From positions 9,798,001 to 9,862,000 of the forward strand of contig OU612067.1 in NCBI GenBank assembly GCA_914767715.1: a DNA stretch of 64,000 bases. The letters are read 5' to 3'. Source of the DNA: Membranipora membranacea (Eukaryota; Bryozoa; Gymnolaemata; Cheilostomatida; Membraniporidae). This document shows positions 45,301 to 57,200 of this stretch, piece after piece; positions within the stretch are counted from its first letter, which is position 1; each line of letters begins with the position of its first letter. The translations under genes were made by a program, and so were the position numbers. Under the pieces are notes generated by a model. That model saw only the letters and a program-made list of their open reading frames with translations. It was not told the origin of the DNA and did not search any database.

Positions 45301-48300
45301 TATGGCAGACCGATCTTAGGTTAGCAAGACGGGATATTGAAAGCGATCCTCTCTTCGCTGATGTCTCACACATTGAGGCCCATGACCAATTCTCCACCTG
45401 GTCTCATTCGCTGGATGATGAAGATGATGTCAACAGTATAGTGGAAGTTCCAAAAGTGTTATGGCAGACTGATCTTAGGTTGGCAAGACAGGATATCGAA
45501 AGCGATCCTCTCTTCGCTGATGTCTCACCTGAGAGAAGGAAGCAATATCTCAACCTGCTTCTAGGGTCTCACATCGAAAAAGCAAAAACCCTCTGTCATG
45601 TAACTGTCGATACTGCTGAGGATCATGTGGGCACATTCGACAATGTTCGCAAAATCAATACACTGAACTGGTGTAGAATAGAGACACAAAGGGGATATAG
45701 ACTTTTCAGTGCTGAGAATGTAGAGAAATCCAATTTGGTACCAACGCCGGTTGTCGACGAAGTAGACTTTTGCTTTCAAAGCCATCACTTTTGCTTTCAA
45801 AGCCATCAGATATATGATTTCAATGTGTACAGATGGACCGCAAACCTCAAGGAAGCAGAGATTAAAATTCCACACTCGGAAACCGTGTCCATATTCCCAA
45901 TGGATCGACTTGGCCAGTGTAGACACATTGCAGCATCAAATAGTCAGGTTATTCACACCAAGTTCTTCAACGTAAGCTTCGTCATACCAATCAAAACTCG
46001 TACTGCCATCAATGTATTAGTGTTGGTTGCGAGGCAAAACACCACCTATTGCCAGGATACTCGTCAATCATTCTGTTCAGTTCAGTCAGTGTATGCCAAA
46101 ATAGAATGCACTACCCCAACTGAGCAGGTTTTGGTGAGTTTTGATAAGGCTGAGTACTCCATTCATGAAGAGGACCACCATCTCTGTGAGCAGGATGTGC
46201 GTGAATGGGATGTCTATGAGAATCCGTTGCCGGAGCCAAAGAAGCTCAAGCGGTTTCATCCGAGAGTAAAACAGGAGATTCGGCAGATGACAATGCCTCC
46301 ATATAGGTCTGCCGAGCCATTATATGAGAGGGTAGGATCTGGAATTCTGCCCATCATTTTGAAAGGCGGGCATCTGAGTATTGATGTGTTTATCACTACT
46401 CATGAGCTGATAAGGAGAATGTCAGCCGCATCAATACATTCAGCTCTCAGTGAGGATGGATCAGGTAAGTTTTTGTACTCAACCTTTGTGATGCTAAAAA
46501 ACTACCCAAAGACCAAAGCATGTTATAGTCAGACAGTTACCAGGAAGAGCTTGTTTCTTGTATTGCTCATCCGGCGGACTCTAACATGCTTTGATCTTTG
46601 GGCAGTCTTTAAAGATATTCTCTATTGCTATTAAATTGTTAATGCTGTTCTGCAAGTGATCAAGTTCTAACTCACAAATTACCCATTGTTCCAAAATCCT
46701 ACAATGATGATTGCAAACACAAACACATCAATGGAAATAAGCTCTATACAAATAGTAACGCATTGGTGAATGCTGGTTGATTTGCTTCCTTACCTGATGC
46801 ACTTGTTGCAGATAACGAGGATGATGGAGGGCTGAGTGTACAAGTCGACGACATTGATGGGGTAGAAGATTCCAACGTAGAGGAAGAGACAGACACAGAT
46901 GATAAGGATATGTTTGGCACATCCAGCCTGGTAACAGTACACGACGAACAACATACAACCATGCGAAAACGTTCCTCTCATGCTACCAAACATAAAAAGT
47001 AAGAATAATGTTATTGTTATATTTTCCTAATATTTTTTAAAGGTGCAATCTGTAGAAAATTGTCCATCTAGATCGGTTTTTAATTCGCTATTGATATCCA
47101 CACTTGAGACTTCGATATGATTATCATTTTGCTTTGCCTCCCATGCCTTGAACTGTATCCTCAAAGAATTGCAGGAGAATCTGGAGTTGTACTGATATTC
47201 AAAAATGGATACAAGCCCTTGGTACATAGGTCCGCTTCATCCTTATTCCTAGGCAGAATATATATATATACTTTTTATTGTCATTCTACATCATCTTTAG
47301 GAATGTTTTGGCATACTTTAAGAATGATGGCATACTAGGATGATTAAATATGGAGATGGGTCAACAAGGCCATCCAAAAGAGTCGCATAATTATCCCGAG
47401 AACATTACACTAAGCTTTTGATTTTTAACCATGTGCATCTTATAATTTTCTTTTGCGACAGCCATGGTGCGTTATAGCTACCCTTTACTAAAAAACGCAA
47501 ATGACTGTTTTGTTTTGGTGTTTCATATTCTAACCAGGCTCCAGACTAATGAAGAGCCAGTCTTATTTTCAATTATCCTGTCTTTTTCAGGACTGTTAGT
47601 TCCGCTAAAGTTGCTCCGACCCTATCATCTCACCTACCTCAGGCATCAAGCCCATGGAGTATCATGTCACATATCGCTGCTGCCCCTGAGCAGCCTGATC
47701 CATCAACCAAGCATTCAAAAAATGTGAGAAAAAAACAAAACATTTCATGCCTAATAAGATACTAGGATATCAAAAGGAATTATCTGTTTTATGACTACTT
47801 TATTCATTTTGCCTTGATGTATGTAGCAAATTGAAAAATCTGACTGTGTGGTATGCAACTAGGGTATCATTGACCTGATTTTACTTTTTTGGACTTTTGA
47901 TCTAAAACTATGGTTAATTGTTTTGTTTAGGCCTTACAGCCTCCAGCAGCTAAGAGGAAAAGGAGAGGAAAGAGGAGAAAATCAAAAGACGCAACCAGTA
48001 ACTTATGGTCTGTTGATTGGTCAAAGGGTGGTCCAGCCTTAGCATCTAACGAGACGAAGATTCCTCCAATGCCAAAGATACATGATCAGCCTGAAATTGA
48101 TACGCATGCCTCCAGTCACGCATCAAAGGCGTCACACCAATCGCATCGTTCACCTCCAGGTGAGGGCTCATCAGGTTCCAGCCAAGGTACTACTCGTACA
48201 TCTCTGCATGCAGATCAGGCCGCAGCAACTAGGAAACTATCCAGGAACTTGGATGTATCTTCCAACAAAGACAGTCCTGTAAGGAAGTCATCAAAAAACA

Positions 48301-48386
48301 TTGATCCGCCAACAGATGCTGATTTGAAACGTGGCAAGCGCAGTGTCAATGTTATCGCTGCACAGGATCGCAAGTTGTTGGGTTGA
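39390..48386 (+). CDS. 1718-aa internally duplicated protein, function unknown, 13 exons
   Basis: Exons: 39390-40735, 40931-41106, 41811-41881, 42078-42194, 42455-42573, 42922-43062, 43245-43725, 43924-44083, 44300-44657, 45053-46464, 46812-46998, 47591-47723, 47931-48386. Every junction keeps phase and the sum is 1719 codons. The N-terminus is basic (RRKKVRKKKIRAQ), followed by about seven 46-aa repeats containing KRSDPAIKEAVLIAPRS. Later parts include two near-identical exons (LVWVGKLAQELGQVQKWSEV), an acidic Ser-rich stretch, two 53-aa repeats (FSTWSHSLDDEDDVNS), a basic KRKRRGKRRKSK and a Ser-rich tail. No signal peptide, membrane segment or known catalytic motif is seen. ATG at 39390 follows an upstream in-frame TTG. 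I do not recognise the family. Gene structure is well supported, function is not. Confidence 0.8.
39755..40730 (+). repeat. 138-bp coding repeats encoding 46 aa
   Basis: Repeats are in frame in exon 1. Spacing is exactly 138 bp between the central copies (starts near 40219, 40357 and 40495). They differ mainly at a few positions (DFTRPP, ESTRPR, YYTRPP, HYTRPP; SGVPP or SGEPP). The central three are almost identical, which indicates recent expansion or homogenisation. Confidence 0.92.
41222..41750. mobile_element. Foldback element with about 70-bp inverted ends, SINE nested inside
   Basis: ATAGATAGTTTTCTGAGCTC, then GCCTCAATTTGGAGTTGTCC and TCTCTCCAGTTTGGTACT at 41228-41293, are complemented at about 41677-41745. 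The tRNA-headed SINE occupies the centre. The element lies in intron 2 of the 1718-aa gene. No clean target duplication was found. Confidence 0.8.
41413..41660 (+). mobile_element. tRNA-derived SINE, family 1, second copy
   Basis: A-box TGGCTCAGTTGG, B-box GGTTCGAATCC, and the same body as at 10164. It continues to ATGCCTTGGGATGGGCGAGT and a TTTTAATCATTTTTAATC tail. Confidence 0.85.
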
Positions 48387-48387
48387 G

Positions 48388-49075
48388 AACTTGCTAGCAT
48401 GGTGTTCTCCTGTATCACATATTTTTGCTTCATACTGTGGTCTATCTTGTGAGCAAGTTTCAGCAGTCGAATCCTCTTATTGAGAAGTTATCGGCTCTCA
48501 AACTTTGTAGTATTTGCCGTCAATCGGCATTGGGAACAAGCGAGTATTAGAGGATAACGTCATAGCAACGTTACACAGGTTTAGGGAACTCATTACACTA
48601 GTAATGTAATACGATACTCTGTTAATTAAAATGTATGGCAATGGTGGGACTTGAACCCCGGAAATGGAGAACCGTAGTCAGAGGTTGAACCACTGCACCA
48701 CGGTATCAGATGGCATTGGCCGATACCATCTGTTCCCGTAACGCAGTGGGTGAGTCATAGGTTAAACTATTGCACTACAGGATCAGATGACAATTCGCCG
48801 GTATCATCTGATCCTGTAGCTTAGCAGATGAGACGATGACGGGTGTATAATTGTTCAAGGGTATAATGAATTCTCTACACCTGTGTGACATTGCTATGAT
48901 GTCATCCCCTAATACCTGCTGGTTCCCAATGCCAATTGTTGGCCAATATCTACAAAGTCTGAGAGCCCATATCTTCCTCAATATTAGGATTCTTTTGCTG
49001 AAACTTCCTCACATGATTCACCAAAGTATAGAGAATAAGATACGATACAAGGGAATACCATGCTCGCTAGTTCTT
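48388..49075. mobile_element. Foldback element with about 210-bp inverted arms at the gene end
   Basis: 48388-48598 is similar to the complement of 48866-49075. Shared phrases include GAACTWGCTAGCATGG, TTTCAGCARWMGAATCCT, TCTCARACTTTGTAG and GGCATTGGGAAC. The left end touches the TGA of the 1718-aa frame. The centre holds tRNA-like sequence and two short palindromes. No clean target duplication was found. Confidence 0.85.
48644..48830 (-). mobile_element. tRNA-like SINE heads inside the foldback
   Basis: The complement of 48644-48703 reads GGTGCAGTGGTTCAACCTCT (A-box-like) and GGGGTTCAAGTCCCACC (B-box). A second, weaker head follows at about 48745-48780 (TAGTGCAATAGTTTAACC). GGTATCAGATGG and CCATCTGATACC-type palindromes separate them. 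Confidence 0.65.
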
Positions 49076-49302
49076 TAAGTGTACCAGTTTGTGATATAAT
49101 AATCATAAAATACTCATCTGTGATGAATATTATTGTTTTGTTCATAGTACATTAATTCACCTCTAGATTATTCTTTAACCCCCTTCTAAAATATATGTTA
49201 CGATAATAATTATGGTGTTGCTTCATGGTGCTTCTTATACTAAGTTGACAATAATTTTCAAATTTTACTGGTAGGTCATAATGTTTTGATGTTGCCTGCA
49301 AG

Positions 49303-52300
49303 GAATGGATTGATGCTGTGATAGCTCACAACCTGACAATGACACCAACTCCCCATACCGATGCTATGCCAATTTCTGGTGAGCTCTAAGTCAGGCTTGT
49401 GTTATGGGGATGGTGAGATGGCACAACAGGTCAGCGTACTTACTAGTTATTTCCATGCAATAAGTGCGGCAGCAGTCGTATATACTAGTCCCACTGGGGA
49501 GCAGTCATGTGGGATTGCCCAAGCCTCCATCCCCTGTGGGTGTGACAATCTCCTGATGTTAGATATCTACACACATAACCTAAATAATTACATATTATAT
49601 TCTATATGGAAAGTTGTGGTATTATGACATCAATACATAGTAAAACATCCAACCAGGATGATATTGCCTGCCAAATAAGAAGTGTGTAATAATAAAAGCT
49701 ACCTATTTAAGTGCTGCAAACACTCTACATGGGAATGGGTGTTATTACAACATGGGTCTGTGCTCAGCTTTGGTCAGTTAGGAATGTTATGAAAAAAAGC
49801 CTTTCCAAAGCCAACAAAGATTAACAGGCAGTTGGCAGTGCAAGGTTGATCAACTTTATCACAATAATAATGAGAACTTCACATTCTGGTTATTGCTTTC
49901 TGTCACTCTTTCTTGGATAATGTCCATAATAGTGTGTTTGTGTGTCAGCACTTCCAAGATGACGTTGGCCCACCCAGAGTTGAGACATGAGATCGTAACT
50001 CTGGGCTGGGCCAGCGATGTGCTAAATCTAGGGCACTAGGGCATCAGAAGTACATATCCATCCTGAGTCTGAAGTCTAGGATACCTGATGAGGTCAGGGT
50101 CCAGTGTTAGATTATCGGTATTGTCAGTCAACGATCAGCCAGCTATTTCTGCCCTTATCCTTAGCTTGTTATTATTGTATCTCTTGAAGGCCACTGGTTA
50201 TTGGTATCAAACATAGAGAGAAATATCAGTGGTTTAATAACACACCCTTTTGTCTTTTTGGTTTTTCTACTTCTGAGTTATTACATCAATGATAGCCGAT
50301 CTATGTTATCCAGGTACAAACATAGATCACATCTATATGTCATAGTTATATCGATCATCTAAGTTTTGCCGTAATTTCTTTGGCATGTTATGAGAAAAAT
50401 CTGACCAGGATGAAAATATTGTCAAATAAAAAGTGTATATCAGCGTACAGTGTGTATCAGCAATCTAATCTCCCAGGAAATTCAAAGAAGTTGTTTAATA
50501 GTACTCCTATAATCTTACAATCTTTGACAATAATGCACTGGGACCCCAGCTATCATCAATCTAACTATTTCTCGCCTAAAATGACAATAATCTTGCGATT
50601 GGTTAAATTTGATGATTCTGTATTTCGATTTCAGATGGCAGCTTGACTTTGTACCAGTGTTACCTCACAGACCGACGCCAGAACAGCTGGATAAGATCTA
50701 TGATCTCAAGTATGAAATACATAACAATTTTATACTAACATAAATTAATAAGAAAATCCGCACATCTGGCAGAATTTATTTTAATCTGTGCGCTACGCGG
50801 TATTGATAATTTGACTATTGAACAAGCTCAGACATATGCCACCACTAGTCATGCCCAAGAAGTAAACAGTTGAAACAAGAACTTCCTTTACCATATGTTA
50901 ATATATGTAATATCTAAATGTTGAAAAAAACAAAAAAACTGTGTTTTTATATATATTCATAGAGACTAACAGTATCTACATTATAGGTACTGTTATTTGT
51001 ATGTACGTACATGAAAACACATTGGTATTTATATTATTATGTTTGTTAGGAATTCATTGTATAAATATTAAGATATGTATATATATATATATATATGTAT
51101 ATTGGTAGGTATGATGCTGTACAAAGAGAGAGAAGTCATGTGATCGGTACGTCTCAGCTATGCTGGTGTGACAAAGATACAGTGGCAGCATTTAATAATG
51201 TGAGTAACCCAAGCGGAGGAATGATAAGTGCAGTGCTCATTTTGGTATCATTTTCAGTATCGCTATCTTTAGCCTGTCTTGACAAGCTTTGTTTGGTGGG
51301 GGAACATAGCTTGTCATCTCTTGCGTTGTAGAAATCGAGAAGATGATTGATCGGGTAGATAACTCCATAATAACGCTTTGTCCTTCCCCCCCCCCCCCCC
51401 CCACCGAACTGAGCTTGTCAAGACAAGCTACATTATCGTGTTCTATCCATATGTATGACTGAAGTTTAGGGCCGGGACGCTGGAAGTCGCATTCCATTAT
51501 CAACCAGTGACCGATCTGTTTGGGATGGAATTTCACCCACTACATGTGAGTTCGGACACTTATTCAAGGATTGACAGCATTTGCATGATTCGCTCTGTTA
51601 ACTCATTGCTTTATTTTCCTTTACACTTCCCATCTTGTAATCTCCCACTTTAGTTGCTTCTCGGCCTATTGGCTAAGATCAAAGTGTCATGGCCAATGGC
51701 TGATTATTGCCTGTTTCAGTTTCTGGCAGCTTGCTGCACACTTACGATGACGAGGTCCACCATGGCCTCACCTCTAGGATGCATTCTAGTTTACTAGGAT
51801 GTATCACACTCTCAGTATGAGGACTCCGGGCAACTTTCGTCCCTCTTTAGGGGCAGCCCACCCTCTGTTTTGTCATAAACAGGACTTTAGTTGCTTCAAA
51901 TTCCTTCCAAACATTCATTTTGTTTGATGGCATATTTGAAGCCACTACAGATTTACCAAATTTTGCCATTAGAAGACATAGAATTTCGCAGTTAGCTAGG
52001 CGGAGAGAGTCCCACAATAGAAACTAGGCTGAGATACATGTCAGGGTTTGGCCAAATTTTTATCTACCCCGTAACTGCTGGTTGAGAAGCTTTATGAATC
52101 AGATATACGATCTGTAACCCGCGTAGCTCACCTACCTGAAAGGATGATCAGTAAGGAATTTGATAAATATTACAAAACCTAATTACATTGATGTGTTTAA
52201 TTACAGGGATTGATACACTGTGACTATGTAGCTGAGATTATCCTGCACCCCTGGAATGCCTCCAACCCTCTGGATGCTGAGATGGTATCAACAAAAACTA

Positions 52301-53100
52301 AAATACACCCGCTACATGAGTCTGAAGATGGCAAGGTGTATCTACGCAAAAACGCGTCTGTACAAACTGTAAGTCTCAGACACAACACTGACCTTGACCT
52401 TGTTGGTTGTGTCTTGTTTCAAAAATCGATATAGGCTATCGCATTGGGACCAGATGTTAATCATACTTAAGTGCTGGTGTTGGGAACAATAGCAGATCGT
52501 TGACTGCTATACATGCGACATTTTTATCAGGAATCAAATTAGGTGATATAGATTTGCCAGAAAACCTGTTAAATTATAATTTTGAAATGACAAAGCAATT
52601 CAATCCCACATAATTGTAAAATGTTTTAGTTTTTATCCACAGTCAAGTGGATAGTAAATGTGGAACACAAAAAGGTCATCAATAGATTGATAAATGGCCT
52701 GCCCCTTTTTTGTTTTGAATATCATGTTGTGTCTTACTTCATAAAATAGAATCAAGTCCTAAACATAATATGTTTAGGACTTGATGTATCCCTATCGTAG
52801 CGATATTTATCTGTTCGTACATTACCAACACAAACAATGTTGTAGTTGTCTGCTTTTCTTCACTGTGGGCATAACTCCTTGTTTTATGGTTTTCATATCA
52901 AATGATCAACAACAAAGAGTATGATATAACTTTGGATTCAGAAAATGGTGACATGGGTTGACATGGGTAATTCTAGTAAAAGTCAAACCAAAATGTTGTC
53001 TTGCATTCATCATTGGATTTGTTTTCTGGCTCTATTATAGCTCTCGCTACAAGATGTCATCGAGCTGACCAAATCGGAAGTGCGAGCCTTCTATCGCTAA
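49303..53100 (+). CDS. C-terminal exons of a second unidentified gene or continuation
   Basis: Exons 50635-50709, 51109-51199, 52207-52368 and 53041-53100 link in phase. They read WQLDFVPVLPHRPTPEQLDK, then YDAVQRERSHVIGTSQLCWC, then GLIHCDYVAEIILHPWNASN, and end LSLQDVIELTKSEVRAFYR and TAA. An exon at 49303-49378 (EWIDAVIAHNLTMTPTPHTD) has good splice signals, but its phase does not join directly to 50635, so a small exon is missing or it is unrelated. A phase-0 GTAAGG within the last exon of the upstream gene (after SNKDSP) could feed 49303, so this may be an alternative 3' end of that gene. Family not recognised. Confidence 0.55.
51270..51430. mobile_element. TAGCCTGTC-family MITE
   Basis: The 161-bp element has ends TAGCCTGTCTTGACAAGCTT and GCTTGTCAAGACAAGCTA. 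It contains C-rich tracts and an interior similar to the 55457 copy (ATAACTCCAT, ATGATTGATCGGGTAGATAA). No clear target duplication. Confidence 0.82.
51656..51883 (+). mobile_element. U2 snRNA-headed SINE with 13-bp TSD
   Basis: The head GCTTCTCGGCCTATTGGCTA plus AGATCAAAGTG matches the first 30 or so bases of U2 snRNA (GCTTCTCGGCCTTTTGGCTA). An unrelated body of about 200 bp follows and ends TGTCATAAACAGG. The perfect repeat ACTTTAGTTGCTT lies at 51647-51659 and 51884-51896, a LINE-type target duplication. It overlaps the head by four bases (GCTT). It sits in an intron of the 49303-53100 model. Confidence 0.9.
52751..52785. repeat. Perfect short palindrome
   Basis: ATCAAGTCCTAAACATA pairs with TATGTTTAGGACTTGAT. 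Confidence 0.85.
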
Positions 53101-53143
53101 GTCATGACAAGAGTAAGGAACAGCCAATTCTCACAACCACAAG

Positions 53144-53463
53144 ATGGGTGCAAACCATCCGACAGCAGGGACCAGAGGGTTAATATATGAGGGACGTCAA
53201 TATTGGTTATGTTGTCTTCAATTCAGTGATGTGAATGGTTGGCTTGATGGAGACTCGTCCACTTCTCAACTGATGAACAAACTAGTCATACCAAGAGTAT
53301 GTATTATTGTAAATACTGGTGTAACATAACTTTTTGTTATTATTTCAAATTATTGTGCATATATAATATATTATCATAGTATAACCTTGCCGTTCTCGAA
53401 GAAGACTACCCACAAGTTCGTTTGTATCTCAAACAGGCAAGGACTTGGCATTTCATCGAGTAA
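53144..53463 (+). CDS. Small two-exon frame, 78 aa, unidentified
   Basis: Exon 53144-53296 (ATG, then TRGLIYEGRQYWLCCLQFSD and on to MNKLVIPR) joins in phase 0 to 53380-53463 (YNLAVLEEDYPQVRLYLKQ and on to WHFIE, TAA). Donor GTATGT and acceptor TATCATAG are acceptable. It could instead be an alternative 3' end of the gene just upstream, whose stop is 44 bases away. No family recognised. Confidence 0.35.
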
Positions 53464-54201
53464 TCTGGCACCAGCCAGCCACCCGCTTAAGTTTTGCTGC
53501 CAAGAGCATATCTTAGCTAACAAAAGTAAAGTCTCAATTGTTTTTGACAAAAATATGTTCCACTTCTCCGACTGTTTCAACAAGTGGAACATTACATGTA
53601 TTACAAAATAGGGTCAAGGCTATGTTGATTACTTGACCTCTGGCAATAACATTTTTTGCAAATTATCAAAACAAGTCTGTATGAACCAAGGTAAGTTTTA
53701 TTGTAGATCGTGAAAAAATTAACATAAGAGTTTTACAGTTGGGATAATTCATATGCAATATTCACAATATTCATCTAGACACTATCTAACACTTGCTTAG
53801 TGAACAACAGTGAATTATCTGCTACAATAATATAGCGTCTGATATAATTCTAATGTTTTATATAAATATGAAAGAGGTAAAGATAAACATGATCATGAAT
53901 GGAAACTGGTTTACAAGATAATGGAAGCTATTCTAACCTAATGGAATGTAAAATATTCATTGATTTGAACTGCCAGATCCCTTCATCGTAATGATATTTC
54001 AAGTACATTAGCTGGAGTTCCCAAGCAGTTTTGAAAAGGATAGCGGTTGTGACTCCCAAAACTGAATAAATTGATGGGCAAAACTACGGCCCCTCAATCA
54101 AGACAGATTTGGTACGCCAGCTATGTGTACATAGAGGTATTATGAAATAATGTGTTGCCACAAGTCAGCAGAATGTGGACGTGAGCTTAAGAGGGTGGTG
54201 C
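53464..54201. other. Intergenic stretch between convergent genes
   Basis: No supported feature. It lies between the 3' ends of the plus-strand exons and the minus-strand membrane protein gene. Confidence 0.4.
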
Positions 54202-57200
54202 TTAGTATCGTCCCTTACTGTAGTACATTCTATTATCTGCTTGTGGGTAATCGTAGCCTGAGGCTCTTGGGAGAGACATCGCATAACCTCCATATTCTCG
54301 GCTGTACATTGGTGGAGCCATGGTCTGGTTCATAGTCGGGTATCCAAAACTCTTTTGTTTGTGCTCGTATGACCTCTGTGACTAAATTAAGAAAAGGGAG
54401 AGTTACTAACATAACTGGTTTATTTATTTTAACCTGGCATCTAAGGCCCAGGACAGTACAACTCAAGAGAAGTTCAATCACATTTTATATGTGTCATAAG
54501 CATAAAAAGCATTGCGATGAGATGCTCATAGAAAGGTGTCAGCATTCCTGCGCTAATATTTATATTCATGATTGACGAGAGCTAACGCCTTTGCTCTTGG
54601 CTTAACATATGGGAATTCAGTGGGTACTCTGCTACAATGTCAGGGCTGCAATGGTTGGAGGCAGCGACCTCATACTTGGGCATGCACTGCAGATGGTTCT
54701 TTCATCTCACTTCTTTAAAGTACAGCCAAGCCATAATAACTAGTTGGGTGTCGAAGACATGGCAGATCCGACTGGAGGCAAACACAAACAGAAAATGAAC
54801 GCTTACACTTACTTGATAGCAAAGGCCGGCAGCACTGAAGGCCAATGAGAAGAACAGAACCAGAATGAGTAAGGACTGCATTACAGTCATAGCAATAGCT
54901 ACTCCTTGTCTACAATGAGAGAAAAGTGATAAAAGTTTTAGAAATCCGATTTGGTATGACCAACAATTGTCTTGTCATTGGCATGGTATGATATGAGCCA
55001 CGAACGGCTAGACTTGACATTAGAAGGAGTAGAGTCTTCCCTAACGATTAACATCTGGGAATTTGTCTACAGTCAAGGCTTTTGGACTTGATGATCAAGC
55101 ATACAGTAAGAACAATCCACTCCATATAATTCAAAACACTAACTCTCGTTATTTAAAGAATAGGGTTGCCACCCAAGTAGTAAAACGTTGCAATGTCGCT
55201 GAATTCAACTTACTTCAAGAAAACCTGGTGGACTTCAGATTACTGAAGTACACACATAGTGCACGGTAAAGTAAATTTATCTATGAGTATGTATAGACTT
55301 ACTCAGTATCTTTGTATGATCCCATAACGTGGAATCTGTAAACCTGATAGACAAGCATGCCGATTGCGTCCAGTATACTGAGACATACCATCACCATCAG
55401 AGCAATGTACTGTAAATAAAACAATAAGTAATATCAAATAAGAGTTGGTTCGGTCATAGCCTGTCTTGACAAGTGTTGTTTGAGGGGGGGGGGTGGGTGT
55501 TAATATGGAGTTATCTACTTGATCAATCCTCTTACTGTTTTCGAGCTCGCAAGAAGCTTTGTTCCCGCCCCCCTCCCCCACACCGAACAAAGCTTGTGAA
55601 GATAATCTAGTTCGGTCATATTATATCAGATGGGAGGTGTTGTGCACAATTTATCAATTGCATAACCTCAACTACTAACAAAAGGTACTGCGCTAATATA
55701 CTGATCTTGTTTTCATAGATCAAAACGTAGCTGATAACCCAAATCAATTTGGAATTATTTTCTCGTGAAAAAAGAGGATGTAAATACAAATACTTGGCCC
55801 TGATTAGTAATCAATACGTGTATTTACATGATTAACAATGATGAATCATCTATCTAGTATCTACTACAATCAACACAACCACACCTATTCTTTCCAGAAG
55901 TAATACAGAAAATACAAGTTTTAATCCATTACGCGGATGGCATTACTAAGAACAAGAGAAATATGACCTCAAAATCAAAATTTTTGAGAAAACCTCACCC
56001 TGACATTAAATGAATTTGGCTACCCCATCAAATCCTCCCAAAAGATTAAAAGCTCAAGAGCAATAAGTTGTGATCACAGAGAATAGTTAGTATTTCCCGG
56101 CCAGGGGGAGGGCGAGTCGGCAAGAGTCCAGGGAGCTCAGACTAGACTAAATTTTACTTCAAACTATACTGCCATAATCCAAAAATTATTTGGCGACACA
56201 AACTGTCAACTGACACAAGGAGCTGCTGACGACACACCGACCTGTAGCTGAGGGCCATTAAATCCAGTGAGCGTGCTTGCACATCATTATCATAATACAG
56301 ATTAGTATGAAAATGTAAGTCTACATTTGTGCTTGTATAACTTTTCAGTCAATATTGATACAATGCTGAGGCAATATAATAAATGCAGACTGGATAATAG
56401 CCTCCTTCAATTGTCCACTCAGTCTTGGGTCATTATGGCTCAATAATTTTAAGAACACACCTACCTAAACCTGCCGGGTTGACTATTCATCTTATGAGTT
56501 CAAGTTGTTTTAATAAAAATGACTGAAGCCAATTTTTCGGCCACTTCTCATATCTAACAAAGTTTTAAACTGCAGTCAAAATCACCCCACAGATTTTTTT
56601 TTGTATATTCTTGATTATGATCACCAACCGATGTATCATGACAAATGAGGTTGTGTGAAAAAGAAGGGTTTGATTTTTTGAAAAGCAGTTTATCATAGAA
56701 TGCTGTCCTACAAACTTGCTCGGACAGCTGAAACAAATCACTGCACATATGATCCTCGTAGAATTGAACTTTGGAAGTTATCATAAATAATTGGTCATGG
56801 GGTAAAACAATCTTAAAAAGTAGAAAGTCACACCTATACGGAATTACCTTGATCTGGTCCGAATACCCCCCCCAGACACTTCCAACCCACCTGCCCCCCC
56901 CCCCCCCCCCCCGGAGCATTAAAGCGAATGACCATAGTACATGACATTTGAGCAGTCGCCACATACCGATATATTGGTATGAGGCGACTGCATACATTGC
57001 CATTCCATCATCGATTGAGGGCGTCCCTTCTCAATAACTCTGTCCCAAAGTTCTCTTGTGGAACAGACCGGATACCGCTACAAAATCTATTGGGAAAATA
57101 ATTACATGTTAATACTTACCACACCTCTGTGTCGACTTATAGATGCACAGAATGATATCCATGCTGTTGGGAACAGCAGCTAAAACAAAAAAATACAAAC

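Noticed and set aside
56554-57003. 149-codon minus-strand frame with a glycine run
   Set aside because: It spans a poly-C tract inside an intron of the membrane protein gene and has no protein-like motifs.
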